DNA from: Bacillota bacterium
Lineage (GTDB): Bacteria > Bacillota > Sulfobacillia > Sulfobacillales > Sulfobacillaceae
Assembly: GCA_021820965.1 (NCBI GenBank)
Contig: JAKACZ010000009.1
Span: 45,425-109,424 of the forward strand
Direction: 5' to 3'
Length of the DNA: 64,000 nucleotides
The notes beneath the pieces were generated by a model. The model did no database searches. It worked only from the letters and a program-made list of their open reading frames with translations, and was not told where the DNA came from. The translations under genes and the position numbers were made by a program. This document shows positions 26,263-33,864 of the stretch, piece after piece (the first letter of the stretch is position 1; every line of letters begins with the position of its first letter).

Positions 26263-27546
26263 CTAAATGGGTCCGCCCAGCGTTTCATAGATAAGAAGCA
26301 GGTTCAACAGTGTTATCACAGCCGCACACAGCATGGCCGTATAGGTGACGTAGCGCCGGTTTACCAACACTCCCATGATATTGGGCTTGCTGGCGAAGTA
26401 AATCAAGGTCACGATAGGAACGGGCAGAACCACGCTTAGAAGAACCTGACTCAATACCAGCGTCTTGGTGGGATTAATACCCAGTGCCACAATGATCACG
26501 GTTGGGATCATCGTCGCGACTCGCCGGATCCACACCGGAATGGTGAATCCTACAAAGCCTTGCATAATCACCTGGCCAGCCATGGTGCCCACCGCCGAAC
26601 TGGACAATCCTGACGCCATCAACGAGGTGAGAAAGACCGCTGCCGCTGCCGGGCCGAGAATGGGGGTCAAGGTGCGATAGGCGCTGGAGATATTAGCGAC
26701 TTGCGTGTGACCGGTGCCATGAAAGACCGAGGCAGCCATGTACATCATGGAAAGGTTGATGAGTCCAGCCAGACTCATGGCGATAATCACTTCCTTGATG
26801 CTGAAGCGGTAAATCCTTTTCTTCTCATCGTCGTTGCGGGGCAAGACGCGCTTTTGCGTCAATCCCGAGTGCAGGTATACGACATGAGGCATAACCGTGG
26901 CTCCGATCACACCGACTACCAATAAAATAGCGCTGGAACCATGCACCCACGGAACGACACTATGGTAGAGCACCTGACCAAACGCCGGATGCGAGAACCA
27001 GGTTTCAGCCCCATAGCAGGCGCCAATGAGGAGAACCAACGCACCAATGAAGATCTCCAAGGGACGAAATCCGTAGCGATCCAGCATTAAAATGACATAG
27101 GTGACAACACCGGTGATGAGGGTGGCGATAAGCATGGGAATGCCCACCAATAAGTTCAGCGCCAAAGTGGCTCCCAGGAACTCAGCAATGTCCGTGGCCA
27201 TGGCCGCAAGTTCCGAGACAATCCACAGCACCACGGATATCCATGGGGCGAACCACTCCCGGCAAAGTTCGGGTAGATTCTTTCCAGTGGCGATGCCCAG
27301 TTTGGCGGACATGTTTTGAATCAGCATGGCCATCAGGTTGGCCAAGACAACCACCCATAGAAGCTTGTAGCCGAATTCCGATCCGCTTTGAATATTAGTC
27401 GCGTAGTTGCCCGGATCAATGTAGGCGACCGCCGCGACAAAAGCGGGCCCCAAAAAAGGTAAAAGTGCCGTGAACCCTGTTCGTTGAGAGGCCAAAACCG
27501 ATCGGGCCGCCAACTCCGCCCGCGAATCCTGCCGTAACGCACTCAT
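26263..27546 (-). CDS. mntH: Nramp-family divalent metal (Mn/Fe) transporter
   Basis: The 427-residue protein has 11 or so transmembrane helices. It has the Nramp signatures YIDPGNYATN in TM1 (metal-binding Asp and Asn) and GATVMPHVVYLHSG in TM6 (metal-binding Met and the His). These proteins import Mn2+ or Fe2+ with protons. It is a single gene with an AAGGAAGG ribosome binding site. A small hairpin (GCGGACC/GGTCCGC at 26257–26276) overlaps its stop and may end gltX transcription. No metal riboswitch was recognised upstream. Confidence 0.92.
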   Translation of the reverse strand: MSALRQDSRAELAARSVLASQRTGFTALLPFLGPAFVAAVAYIDPGNYATNIQSGSEFGYKLLWVVVLANLMAMLIQNMSAKLGIATGKNLPELCREWFAPWISVVLWIVSELAAMATDIAEFLGATLALNLLVGIPMLIATLITGVVTYVILMLDRYGFRPLEIFIGALVLLIGACYGAETWFSHPAFGQVLYHSVVPWVHGSSAILLVVGVIGATVMPHVVYLHSGLTQKRVLPRNDDEKKRIYRFSIKEVIIAMSLAGLINLSMMYMAASVFHGTGHTQVANISSAYRTLTPILGPAAAAVFLTSLMASGLSSSAVGTMAGQVIMQGFVGFTIPVWIRRVATMIPTVIIVALGINPTKTLVLSQVLLSVVLPVPIVTLIYFASKPNIMGVLVNRRYVTYTAMLCAAVITLLNLLLIYETLGGPI

Positions 27547-27896
27547 GGGGGCACACCTTCCTTGCGTCGGGGTGAGTTTGTTAGTGGGCTCTCAAAGATT
27601 TTCCTCGGGCTCACTTTCTACGGCATCGTACGGTGACGCGAAGGCATTGGTGATTGGGGCCTGGCGAATTTATGACTGGAATATCATGGATATCGCGGAC
27701 CAAAACTCGCGGCTGTGATGTTTTACGCAGCAGCTGCCGGGGCTTGTACGAGAAGCCTTAGGGGCGATGCCGCATGTCCTTAAGGGACGACGTGGGCGGA
27801 CATGCATTAAGCGGCCTATATGGTTAGCATCCCGTCTGAAACGTGTGTATATTCGGCGATAAAGAATTACACAACTGACTTTGGCGGTTTGCGTAG

Positions 27897-28190
27897 GATT
27901 AAACCTCGGCTAACCGGCTTGAGCTAAGACCAGCTGTAAATCGGGCCGGATTTTTTCCCAAAGGGGCCCGTCCGGGCCTTGTGGTCCGGAGCACGGACCG
28001 GAGCGTCGCCATCACCGTGTGAAAGCTCGGGGCCGTCGTGATCGCTGAAGCCATCTGGCCCGCCCAGCGCACGTTAAGCCGTAGGTCAGCCGCGATCATC
28101 GCTTTGACGGTTTTGGAAAAGGCATGGTAAATGACGGAGCAGTTCATCCAGCCCCATAGGCCGTCAATCGGATTGCGATTTTGGGCTTAG
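27897..28190 (-). pseudogene. IS630-type transposase C-terminal remnant
   Basis: Read on the minus strand, the segment begins Y*AQNRNPIDGLWGW and continues NCSVIYHAFSKTV. This matches the LPPY.P.LNPIE.LW.WLK...I.N.F end of the IS630 DDE transposase, including the final catalytic acidic residue region (Asp in place of Glu). There is an in-frame stop, and the rest of the gene is absent. It lies in the 650-base gap between mntH and the DUF433 remnant. The rest of that gap shows no gene. Confidence 0.5.
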
Positions 28191-28244
28191 TATCGCACGA
28201 AGAACGGGCGTACAATAAATTCAGTGAGAGAGGAGGACGATGCC

Positions 28245-28352
28245 ATGTCTGGAAACGACAAGCTCGCAAGCGATCGAATTTGGATCGACCTGGCCATCAT
28301 GGGCGGAATGCCCTGTGTTCGTGGAACCCGCTTTCCGGTGCGAAAAAGGTAA
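28245..28352 (+). pseudogene. DUF433 antitoxin gene, 5' half (interrupted)
   Basis: From ATG 28245 (site GAGAGGAGGACG, upstream TACAAT) the frame encodes DRIWIDLAIMGGMPCVRGTR and FPVR, the N-terminal half of a DUF433 protein, then reads foreign codons KR and stops. The exact missing continuation (ILDYLAEGATLTEILQQYP) occurs at 39376–39507 on the same strand. Joining the two at their common CGAA restores a 76-residue DUF433 protein. DUF433 proteins are usually antitoxins paired with DUF5615 PIN-like toxins, and the toxin start follows the 3' half. Confidence 0.75.
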
Positions 28353-28515
28353 TAGCAGGTCCGGTGGGAATGGGATATTTCGCGAAACTTTTGCGCGCCT
28401 AAGCTCTGCGCCAATTCATCAACTGTCATCCGAGAGGGGTATATTCCACATTGCCGTAGATGGCTGGGGATCCATGGCCGATGATGCGATAACGAATCTG
28501 AAAGAAAGCCGCTCG

Positions 28516-29337
28516 CTAACCTTTCACGGCGCCAGCCAACAAGCCGCGGACGAAATACTTCCCTAACACGATGTAGACGACTAGCGTGGGAATTGAAACG
28601 AGCAACGCACTGGCCATTTGAACATTCCATTGAATCGTCTGACTGCCTGCAATATTGACCAGAGCGACCGTCACCGGCTGATGCGGCGGGTTGGTGAGAG
28701 CCACCGCGAATAGGAAGTTGTTCCAGATCTGGGTAAACTGCCAAATCGCTGAGACAACAAAGCCTGACACCGACAACGGCAAGATGACATAACGGAAAAT
28801 CCCCCAATATCCTGTTCCGTCAATCTTGGCTGCTTCCAACACATCGTCCGGAATATTCGCGTAGAAGTTTCGGAATATGAGGGTGGTAATGGGAATGCCA
28901 TACACGGTATGAACAATAATCAGCCCGGGAATCGAATTGTAGAGTCCGATGGTGTCCATGACGCGCAACAGCGGAATCAACACGCTTTGATAGGGAATAA
29001 AGAGCCCCATTAAGATGATGAAAAAGAGCACGTTGGCGCCCCGAAAATGCCACTTCGACAGGGCATATCCATTGACCGCGCCTAAAGCACTCGATAAAAG
29101 GGTCGCCGGAATCGCCAGGTAAAAGCTGTTGCCAAAGTTTGGTCCCAATTGAGCCCAAGCCGCGCGAAGACTTGCAAATCCCGGATGCAAGGGTATATTC
29201 CACATGTGCGCTAGGCTTACGCTGGCGTTTGACTTCAAGCTCGTCACCAACACGAGGTAGACGGGCAGGAGATATAAAATGGCCGCGATGATGAGAACCA
29301 TGTAGACTAGCGTTTGATTAATCCGGTGGACGACCAC
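28516..29337 (-). CDS. Carbohydrate ABC transporter permease (MalG type)
   Basis: This permease of about 273 residues has six transmembrane helices and the EAA cytoplasmic loop EAAKIDGTGYWGIFRYVILP that docks the ATPase. It pairs with the MalF-type permease immediately upstream; its GTG start overlaps the partner's TAG by one base, with a GGGGGG site. No ATPase (MalK/MsmX) gene is in the operon, so a shared ATPase elsewhere must energise it. Upstream in-frame codons inside the partner gene are not a plausible start. Confidence 0.9.
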   Translation of the reverse strand: MVVHRINQTLVYMVLIIAAILYLLPVYLVLVTSLKSNASVSLAHMWNIPLHPGFASLRAAWAQLGPNFGNSFYLAIPATLLSSALGAVNGYALSKWHFRGANVLFFIILMGLFIPYQSVLIPLLRVMDTIGLYNSIPGLIIVHTVYGIPITTLIFRNFYANIPDDVLEAAKIDGTGYWGIFRYVILPLSVSGFVVSAIWQFTQIWNNFLFAVALTNPPHQPVTVALVNIAGSQTIQWNVQMASALLVSIPTLVVYIVLGKYFVRGLLAGAVKG

Positions 29338-30338
29338 TAGCGCTCCCCCCTTAACATGGACAAGACATAGGGCACTGTAAAGGCCGCCATTAAGAGCAGC
29401 AAGACAATCGCGATGGCCGCGCCTTGGGCAAATGCATCGCCTTGAAAGGTGGTTTGAAACATGTTGAGGTTCGGCATGTCGGTGGAGAAGTCCTGGCCAG
29501 AACCCGTCATGGCATAGATTAAACCAAATACCTTTAATGAGGCCGCAGCTTGAATCACCACAATGGTCATCGTGGTCCCCTTCAATTGGGGCAACACGAC
29601 CGACGAAAAAGTGCGCCAAGGTCCGGCGCCGTCAATCCGGGCCGCTTCCTTCAATTCTTCGGGTACCGCTCTTAGTCCCCCCAGGTACACGGCCATGGCG
29701 AATCCCGACATTTGCCACACCGCCGCAATCACGACGGCTAGTAACCCAACGGGAATGCCAATGTCAATCTGCCCCAAGTGGATGGACGGGGCAAAGCGGG
29801 TACTTAAAAACCAAGCTGGGACGTGTTTAAACCCCAATGCATGAAAAAACAAGTTGATACCGGTCGTGGGATTCAAAATCCACGACCAGATAACCCCAGT
29901 CACGACCATAGAAATCGCCATGGGATAGATGAAAATGCTGCGAAACAATCCTTCAGCCCGAATCTTTTGGTCGACCAGAAGGGCTAATATCATGCCGATC
30001 ACTAAGTCACCAACAATGAACAGCACGGTGAACACGACAATATTGCGCAGGTCGGATTGAAACCGAAATGATGAAAAAATGGCTTGATAGTTTCGTAACC
30101 CCGCCCAAGTCAGGGTCGGGATAAAACTGTTCCAATTGGTCAGGGAGACGTAACCTGACCACGCGATAAATCCGTAAACAAATACGGCTAAAAGGATCAA
30201 GGAGGGAATAAGCGTCAAAAACGGCATACAACTATCCCAGCCACGAATCCGACGAACTGGCTTACGCACCGTCGTTTTTCGGGCGGCGTTCGCTGCGGGC
30301 GTGACAGGGTTGGCCAAGTGAATTCCTCTTCTCCGCAA
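29337..30338 (-). CDS. Carbohydrate ABC transporter permease (MalF type)
   Basis: The 333-residue permease has a basic N-terminal tail, six or seven transmembrane helices, and the EAA loop EELKEAARIDGAGPWRTFSS. It forms the translocation channel with the next gene's product. It follows the sugar-binding protein gene after 56 bases containing a strong hairpin, a common device to lower permease expression relative to the binding protein. Confidence 0.9.
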   Translation of the reverse strand: MRRRGIHLANPVTPAANAARKTTVRKPVRRIRGWDSCMPFLTLIPSLILLAVFVYGFIAWSGYVSLTNWNSFIPTLTWAGLRNYQAIFSSFRFQSDLRNIVVFTVLFIVGDLVIGMILALLVDQKIRAEGLFRSIFIYPMAISMVVTGVIWSWILNPTTGINLFFHALGFKHVPAWFLSTRFAPSIHLGQIDIGIPVGLLAVVIAAVWQMSGFAMAVYLGGLRAVPEELKEAARIDGAGPWRTFSSVVLPQLKGTTMTIVVIQAAASLKVFGLIYAMTGSGQDFSTDMPNLNMFQTTFQGDAFAQGAAIAIVLLLLMAAFTVPYVLSMLRGER

Positions 30339-30351
30339 ATGTTATCACGGG

Positions 30352-30378
30352 GGTCCCCGCAGTAGTAGTGCGGGGACC
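30352..30378 (-). promoter_or_regulatory. Intra-operon mRNA hairpin
   Basis: A perfect 10-bp stem, GGTCCCCGCA/TGCGGGGACC, with a 7-base loop lies between the binding-protein stop and the permease start. There is no T-run, so it is more likely an mRNA stabiliser or partial attenuator than a full terminator. Confidence 0.6.
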
Positions 30379-30394
30379 TCCGTCTTTAAACTCG

Positions 30395-31696
30395 CTATTG
30401 GGACAAAGGATTGGTCTGAGCTGCACTTTGGACGGCACTGATAAAGCTTGAGACGTTTTTGGTGCTGATTAACGACACCATCGCGTTTTCAAAGGCTTGG
30501 GTAAATCCGGAATTAGTTCCTCCCTGCCCAGGGGTTAGGACCAGGGTGTCCTTTCTAAAGGACGCCATGGCTGATTGGGAATAGGCGTCATACAGACTCG
30601 TATTCGCGTCAAGCCGCGGGGAGAAGGTTCCCTTTAAAGGATTAAACGTGTCCTGGCCTTTTTTAGAGCCTAACACCTTCAAGAAATCCAGGGTCGCTGC
30701 CTGATTCGCCTTTGGCAACTTGGACGGAAGGCCAAAAACGTCCGATACCATGGCAAAAACGCCCTTGGTGCCTGGAGTCGGAACCCAGCCAAAGTCCTTC
30801 CCCGGGACCAAATGCAGATCGGTGTGAAGGTAGCCTTGTGCCCAGTCCCCCATGACATTCATGCCTGCTTGGCCTTGCGCCACCAATTGGTCCGCCTGCT
30901 GCCAGTGAAGCGCATCGGCATCGCTATTGGTGTACTGCATCATCTCTAAGAACGTGTTGCTGGCTTGTTTGACGCCCGCTGAATTCCACGATGCCTTACC
31001 GGTCAAGAGGTTGTCATATTGGGTTGGACCGACCGTCCCAAGTAAAACGTCCGAGTACAGTATCGTGGTCTCCCAATTGCCATGATTCGCCAAAGCCAAC
31101 GGCGTAATGCCATGCGCCTTTAGGACCTTGGCGTCAGCAAAGAATTGCGAAAAGGTATACGGCGGCGTTAAGTGGTACTTCTTGAAAATACTGGGGTTGT
31201 ACCATAAGACATTATCACGTTGCATGTCGACAGGCACTGCATAAATCTTGCCCTTTACCGTCAGCATGTTTAGAAGACTCTTGGGGAAGACCTTATACCA
31301 GCCCTCTTGCTTGTATAGAGAATTCAAAGGGGTCATGTCGCCAGCTCCGATCCAGGACAGCAGGCTTGCGCGACCCGCATGGACTTGGAAGGTTCCTGGC
31401 GGGTTATTCGCTTCCATTCGACTCGCCAACACGGCGTGGGCATTAGACCCCGCGCCGCCTGCCACGGCTTCATTAATGACGTTGACCTGAGGGTATTGCT
31501 GGTTAAACACCTTAATAAGCGCCGCCAGCGCTTTACTACTGGCCACCCCCGTCCACCAACTGAAAATTTGTAACTGACTTTTTTTGACAGACGAAGAACT
31601 CGACTTGGTAGGCGTACTTGTGCTCCCACAGGCAGCCAAGGCGCCCAATGCCACTACAGAAGTTAGCGCAATAGCTGCTTTCTTAGGAATCGTCAT
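30395..31696 (-). CDS. Sugar ABC transporter substrate-binding lipoprotein
   Basis: This family 1 solute-binding protein of about 433 residues has a lipoprotein signal peptide whose lipobox (GALAACG) gives a lipid-anchored Cys, then a Ser/Thr/Lys linker. The mature part has an SWWTG segment and the pattern QAGMNVMGDWAQGYL typical of sugar-binding proteins. The ATG at 31696 has a strong AAGGAGAGG site. It heads a three-gene importer operon divergent from the ROK regulator. The glucoamylase nearby suggests malto-oligosaccharide or glucose as ligand; this is inferred. Confidence 0.9.
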   Translation of the reverse strand: MTIPKKAAIALTSVVALGALAACGSTSTPTKSSSSSVKKSQLQIFSWWTGVASSKALAALIKVFNQQYPQVNVINEAVAGGAGSNAHAVLASRMEANNPPGTFQVHAGRASLLSWIGAGDMTPLNSLYKQEGWYKVFPKSLLNMLTVKGKIYAVPVDMQRDNVLWYNPSIFKKYHLTPPYTFSQFFADAKVLKAHGITPLALANHGNWETTILYSDVLLGTVGPTQYDNLLTGKASWNSAGVKQASNTFLEMMQYTNSDADALHWQQADQLVAQGQAGMNVMGDWAQGYLHTDLHLVPGKDFGWVPTPGTKGVFAMVSDVFGLPSKLPKANQAATLDFLKVLGSKKGQDTFNPLKGTFSPRLDANTSLYDAYSQSAMASFRKDTLVLTPGQGGTNSGFTQAFENAMVSLISTKNVSSFISAVQSAAQTNPLSQ

Positions 31697-31849
31697 GCTA
31701 TTCCTCTCCTTCTTTGGCTCGGACCGCAACGCCCCAGGGCGGTCGTAAAATGACACATCGTTTAATGGACCAACCAACGGCCCTTATTTTCCCTTTGAAA
31801 GCGGAAAAAACTCCCTGAATCAGCATTGCCTTCCTGTGTTTCGTATGTA

Positions 31850-31863
31850 TGTTAAACTAAACA
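31850..31863. promoter_or_regulatory. Candidate ROK operator (imperfect palindrome)
   Basis: TGTTAAACTAAACA is an imperfect inverted repeat with outer arms TGTT/AACA, in the AT-rich divergent space between the ABC operon and the ROK gene. It contains the AAACTAA half-site seen in XylR-type operators. Binding is an inference. Confidence 0.35.
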
Positions 31864-31941
31864 TCTGAAAAGCGCAATATTTTTATCGGTATTCGAAAAG
31901 CCGAAAAAATTTTTTGATACAGAATGCGAGAGGATAAAGGT

Positions 31942-33120
31942 ATGTACCGCACTGTAGATGCATCGGTCATGAGGCAAGTGAACAAACAAACCGTCCTGAG
32001 CTTGATCTATCAGAAATCGGCTACTTCCCGCGTTGCAATTTCCGAAGAAACGGGTCTCAATCGAGCCACCGTGTCATCCTTAGTTGACGAACTGATTGCT
32101 GAACAATTCGTTGAAGAGATTGGCCTGGGAAATTCAACCGGTGGTCGCAAACCCATTTTGCTGCGCTTTAATGCCCGAGCTGGTTATGCCGTAGGCATTG
32201 ACGTGCAGATTACCCATCTGACCAGTGTGTTAACGAACGCAGCCCGTGATGTCATCCACTATCAACGTCTCGAGTTGGAAGCCAACCAGGAGCACTACAC
32301 CGCAGATTGGCTGTTGGCCATCTTGCGCCAGGAGATACAAGCCGTGATTGCCGACATGCCAACATCACCGCACGGTGTCTTGGGCGTCGGCATTGCGCTT
32401 CCGGGTCTGGTCCATCACATAGCAGGAAATGTAATCTACCTACCCAACCTTGGTCTGACCGACTGGGCCATTGTTGATGAATTGTCGCGGTGGTTTCCTT
32501 ACAACTTTGTAGTAGACAACGACGCTAACTGTGGAGCCTGGAGCGAATATCTTAGCCGACGCATCAATAACCTAGTCTTCGTCAACGCAGGGGTTGGAGT
32601 AGGTTCTGGAATTATTATTAATGGAGCCTTGTACCGCGGGCGTGACGGCATCGCCGGAGAAGCGGGACATACCACAATTGCCGCCAATGGTCTTCTGTGC
32701 TCGTGCGGAAATTACGGATGCTGGGAAGAATATGCCTCAGAACGTGCGCTGGCCCGTTACCTGAAAGAATTTAGTGTCCAAGCAGAGATCGGCCCGCATT
32801 TCCTGACTGATAGTGTCCGCCTTGCCCAGTCCGGAGACCCAGCGTATCGCCAAGCCTTCCAAAAACTCGGCGAATCCCTGGGAATTGGACTATCTAATGT
32901 CCTTCAGGTGCTAAATCCGGAAATCGCCTACTTAGGCGGAACGGTGGCCGAAGCCCAATCATTGGTGTTAAGCGAGATTCAGCGGGTAATCCGCCATCGC
33001 TCGATGGACGCCAATAAAGGGACCCCCATCGTCATCGCGGAACCGACTGCGGTGGCTCTGGGAGCCGCGGGTCTCGCCATCTCCCAAACCGTCAGGATGT
33101 TGCCCGTGCCCACCACTTAG
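31942..33120 (+). CDS. ROK-family transcriptional regulator (NagC/XylR type)
   Basis: The protein of about 392 residues has an N-terminal winged HTH (SRVAISEETGLNRATVSSLV) and a C-terminal sugar-kinase-like ROK domain. That domain has the zinc motif CSCGNYGCWEEY and the phosphate-site pattern VGVGSGIIINGALYRG. ROK regulators of this kind repress sugar genes and respond to the sugar. It is divergent from the ABC importer, with a candidate operator between them. The start is ATG 31942 behind AGAGG, or ATG 31924 six codons upstream. Confidence 0.9.
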   Translation: MYRTVDASVMRQVNKQTVLSLIYQKSATSRVAISEETGLNRATVSSLVDELIAEQFVEEIGLGNSTGGRKPILLRFNARAGYAVGIDVQITHLTSVLTNAARDVIHYQRLELEANQEHYTADWLLAILRQEIQAVIADMPTSPHGVLGVGIALPGLVHHIAGNVIYLPNLGLTDWAIVDELSRWFPYNFVVDNDANCGAWSEYLSRRINNLVFVNAGVGVGSGIIINGALYRGRDGIAGEAGHTTIAANGLLCSCGNYGCWEEYASERALARYLKEFSVQAEIGPHFLTDSVRLAQSGDPAYRQAFQKLGESLGIGLSNVLQVLNPEIAYLGGTVAEAQSLVLSEIQRVIRHRSMDANKGTPIVIAEPTAVALGAAGLAISQTVRMLPVPTT

Positions 33121-33864
33121 CCACAACCATTCTCGCGCTCGGCTGGGGGCTCCGCAGTGATCCCCACGAGGGGGTCTGGCCGATTTGGGATCTGAAGCAC
33201 ACTGCGGCAACGTGGATTGGATGCCTTACTGGGCAGGGGTGGGCCGTCGAGGCGCTGGTTGCCCAACACAAGCCCTGCAGACAGAACATTGTGCGTTGTG
33301 GAAGCCCCCCGCCGTCCCGCCGGGTCTTGACTCATCCCGCGGGGCGTGAAGTGGTGCGTCGCTTGGCGATCTGCGGGTCACCGGGGACGCGGAAGGCCAG
33401 TGGGCCGTCACATTGGCCGAAATTTTCCATGCCACCTTGATCGCCATAGTGGAGGGCGCCAGATGCCCGTGATTGTGTTCACGGAGCTGCCGTTGCGCAA
33501 TCCCCATCATGAGAAGCCCCAGAACTACCAAATTGTAGGTGCGCAATGGATGTTCAGGCCGCGAGGCGCCGCCACGGAGGCGCGCTGCCAAAGCGGCCGC
33601 TACAGGCCGCATGCTCCAAGGCTCCGCGATCGGTAGTGAACAAATATTCTCGCGACACCTCAGAGGATGGTGTCGACCCTGTGTCGAACGATTTTTGATA
33701 AGTCAAGGCAGGAACGGACAGGGATGTATTGAAGTATATTTCATGTCCCTGAAAGGGGTTCGGGTAGCCGATAATATTTCACATAATAGGGACTAGTCCA
33801 TCTATTGGGCGAACTCGATATGATGAAGCTCATTTGGCACTCTTCCTAACGAGGAGGGTAGAAC
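33121..33864. other. Gap with unrecognised decayed coding sequence
   Basis: On the plus strand a frame without a start is open from about 33126 to about 33440 (for example GVWPIWDLKHTAATWIG, then RQNIVRCGSPPPSRRVL). A neighbouring frame then stays coding-like to about 33475 (AVTLAEIFHATLIAIVEG). This looks like a frameshifted remnant of an unknown, possibly transposon, gene. The last 200 bases before the glucoamylase should hold its promoter, but no clear -35/-10 pair was found. Confidence 0.35.
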
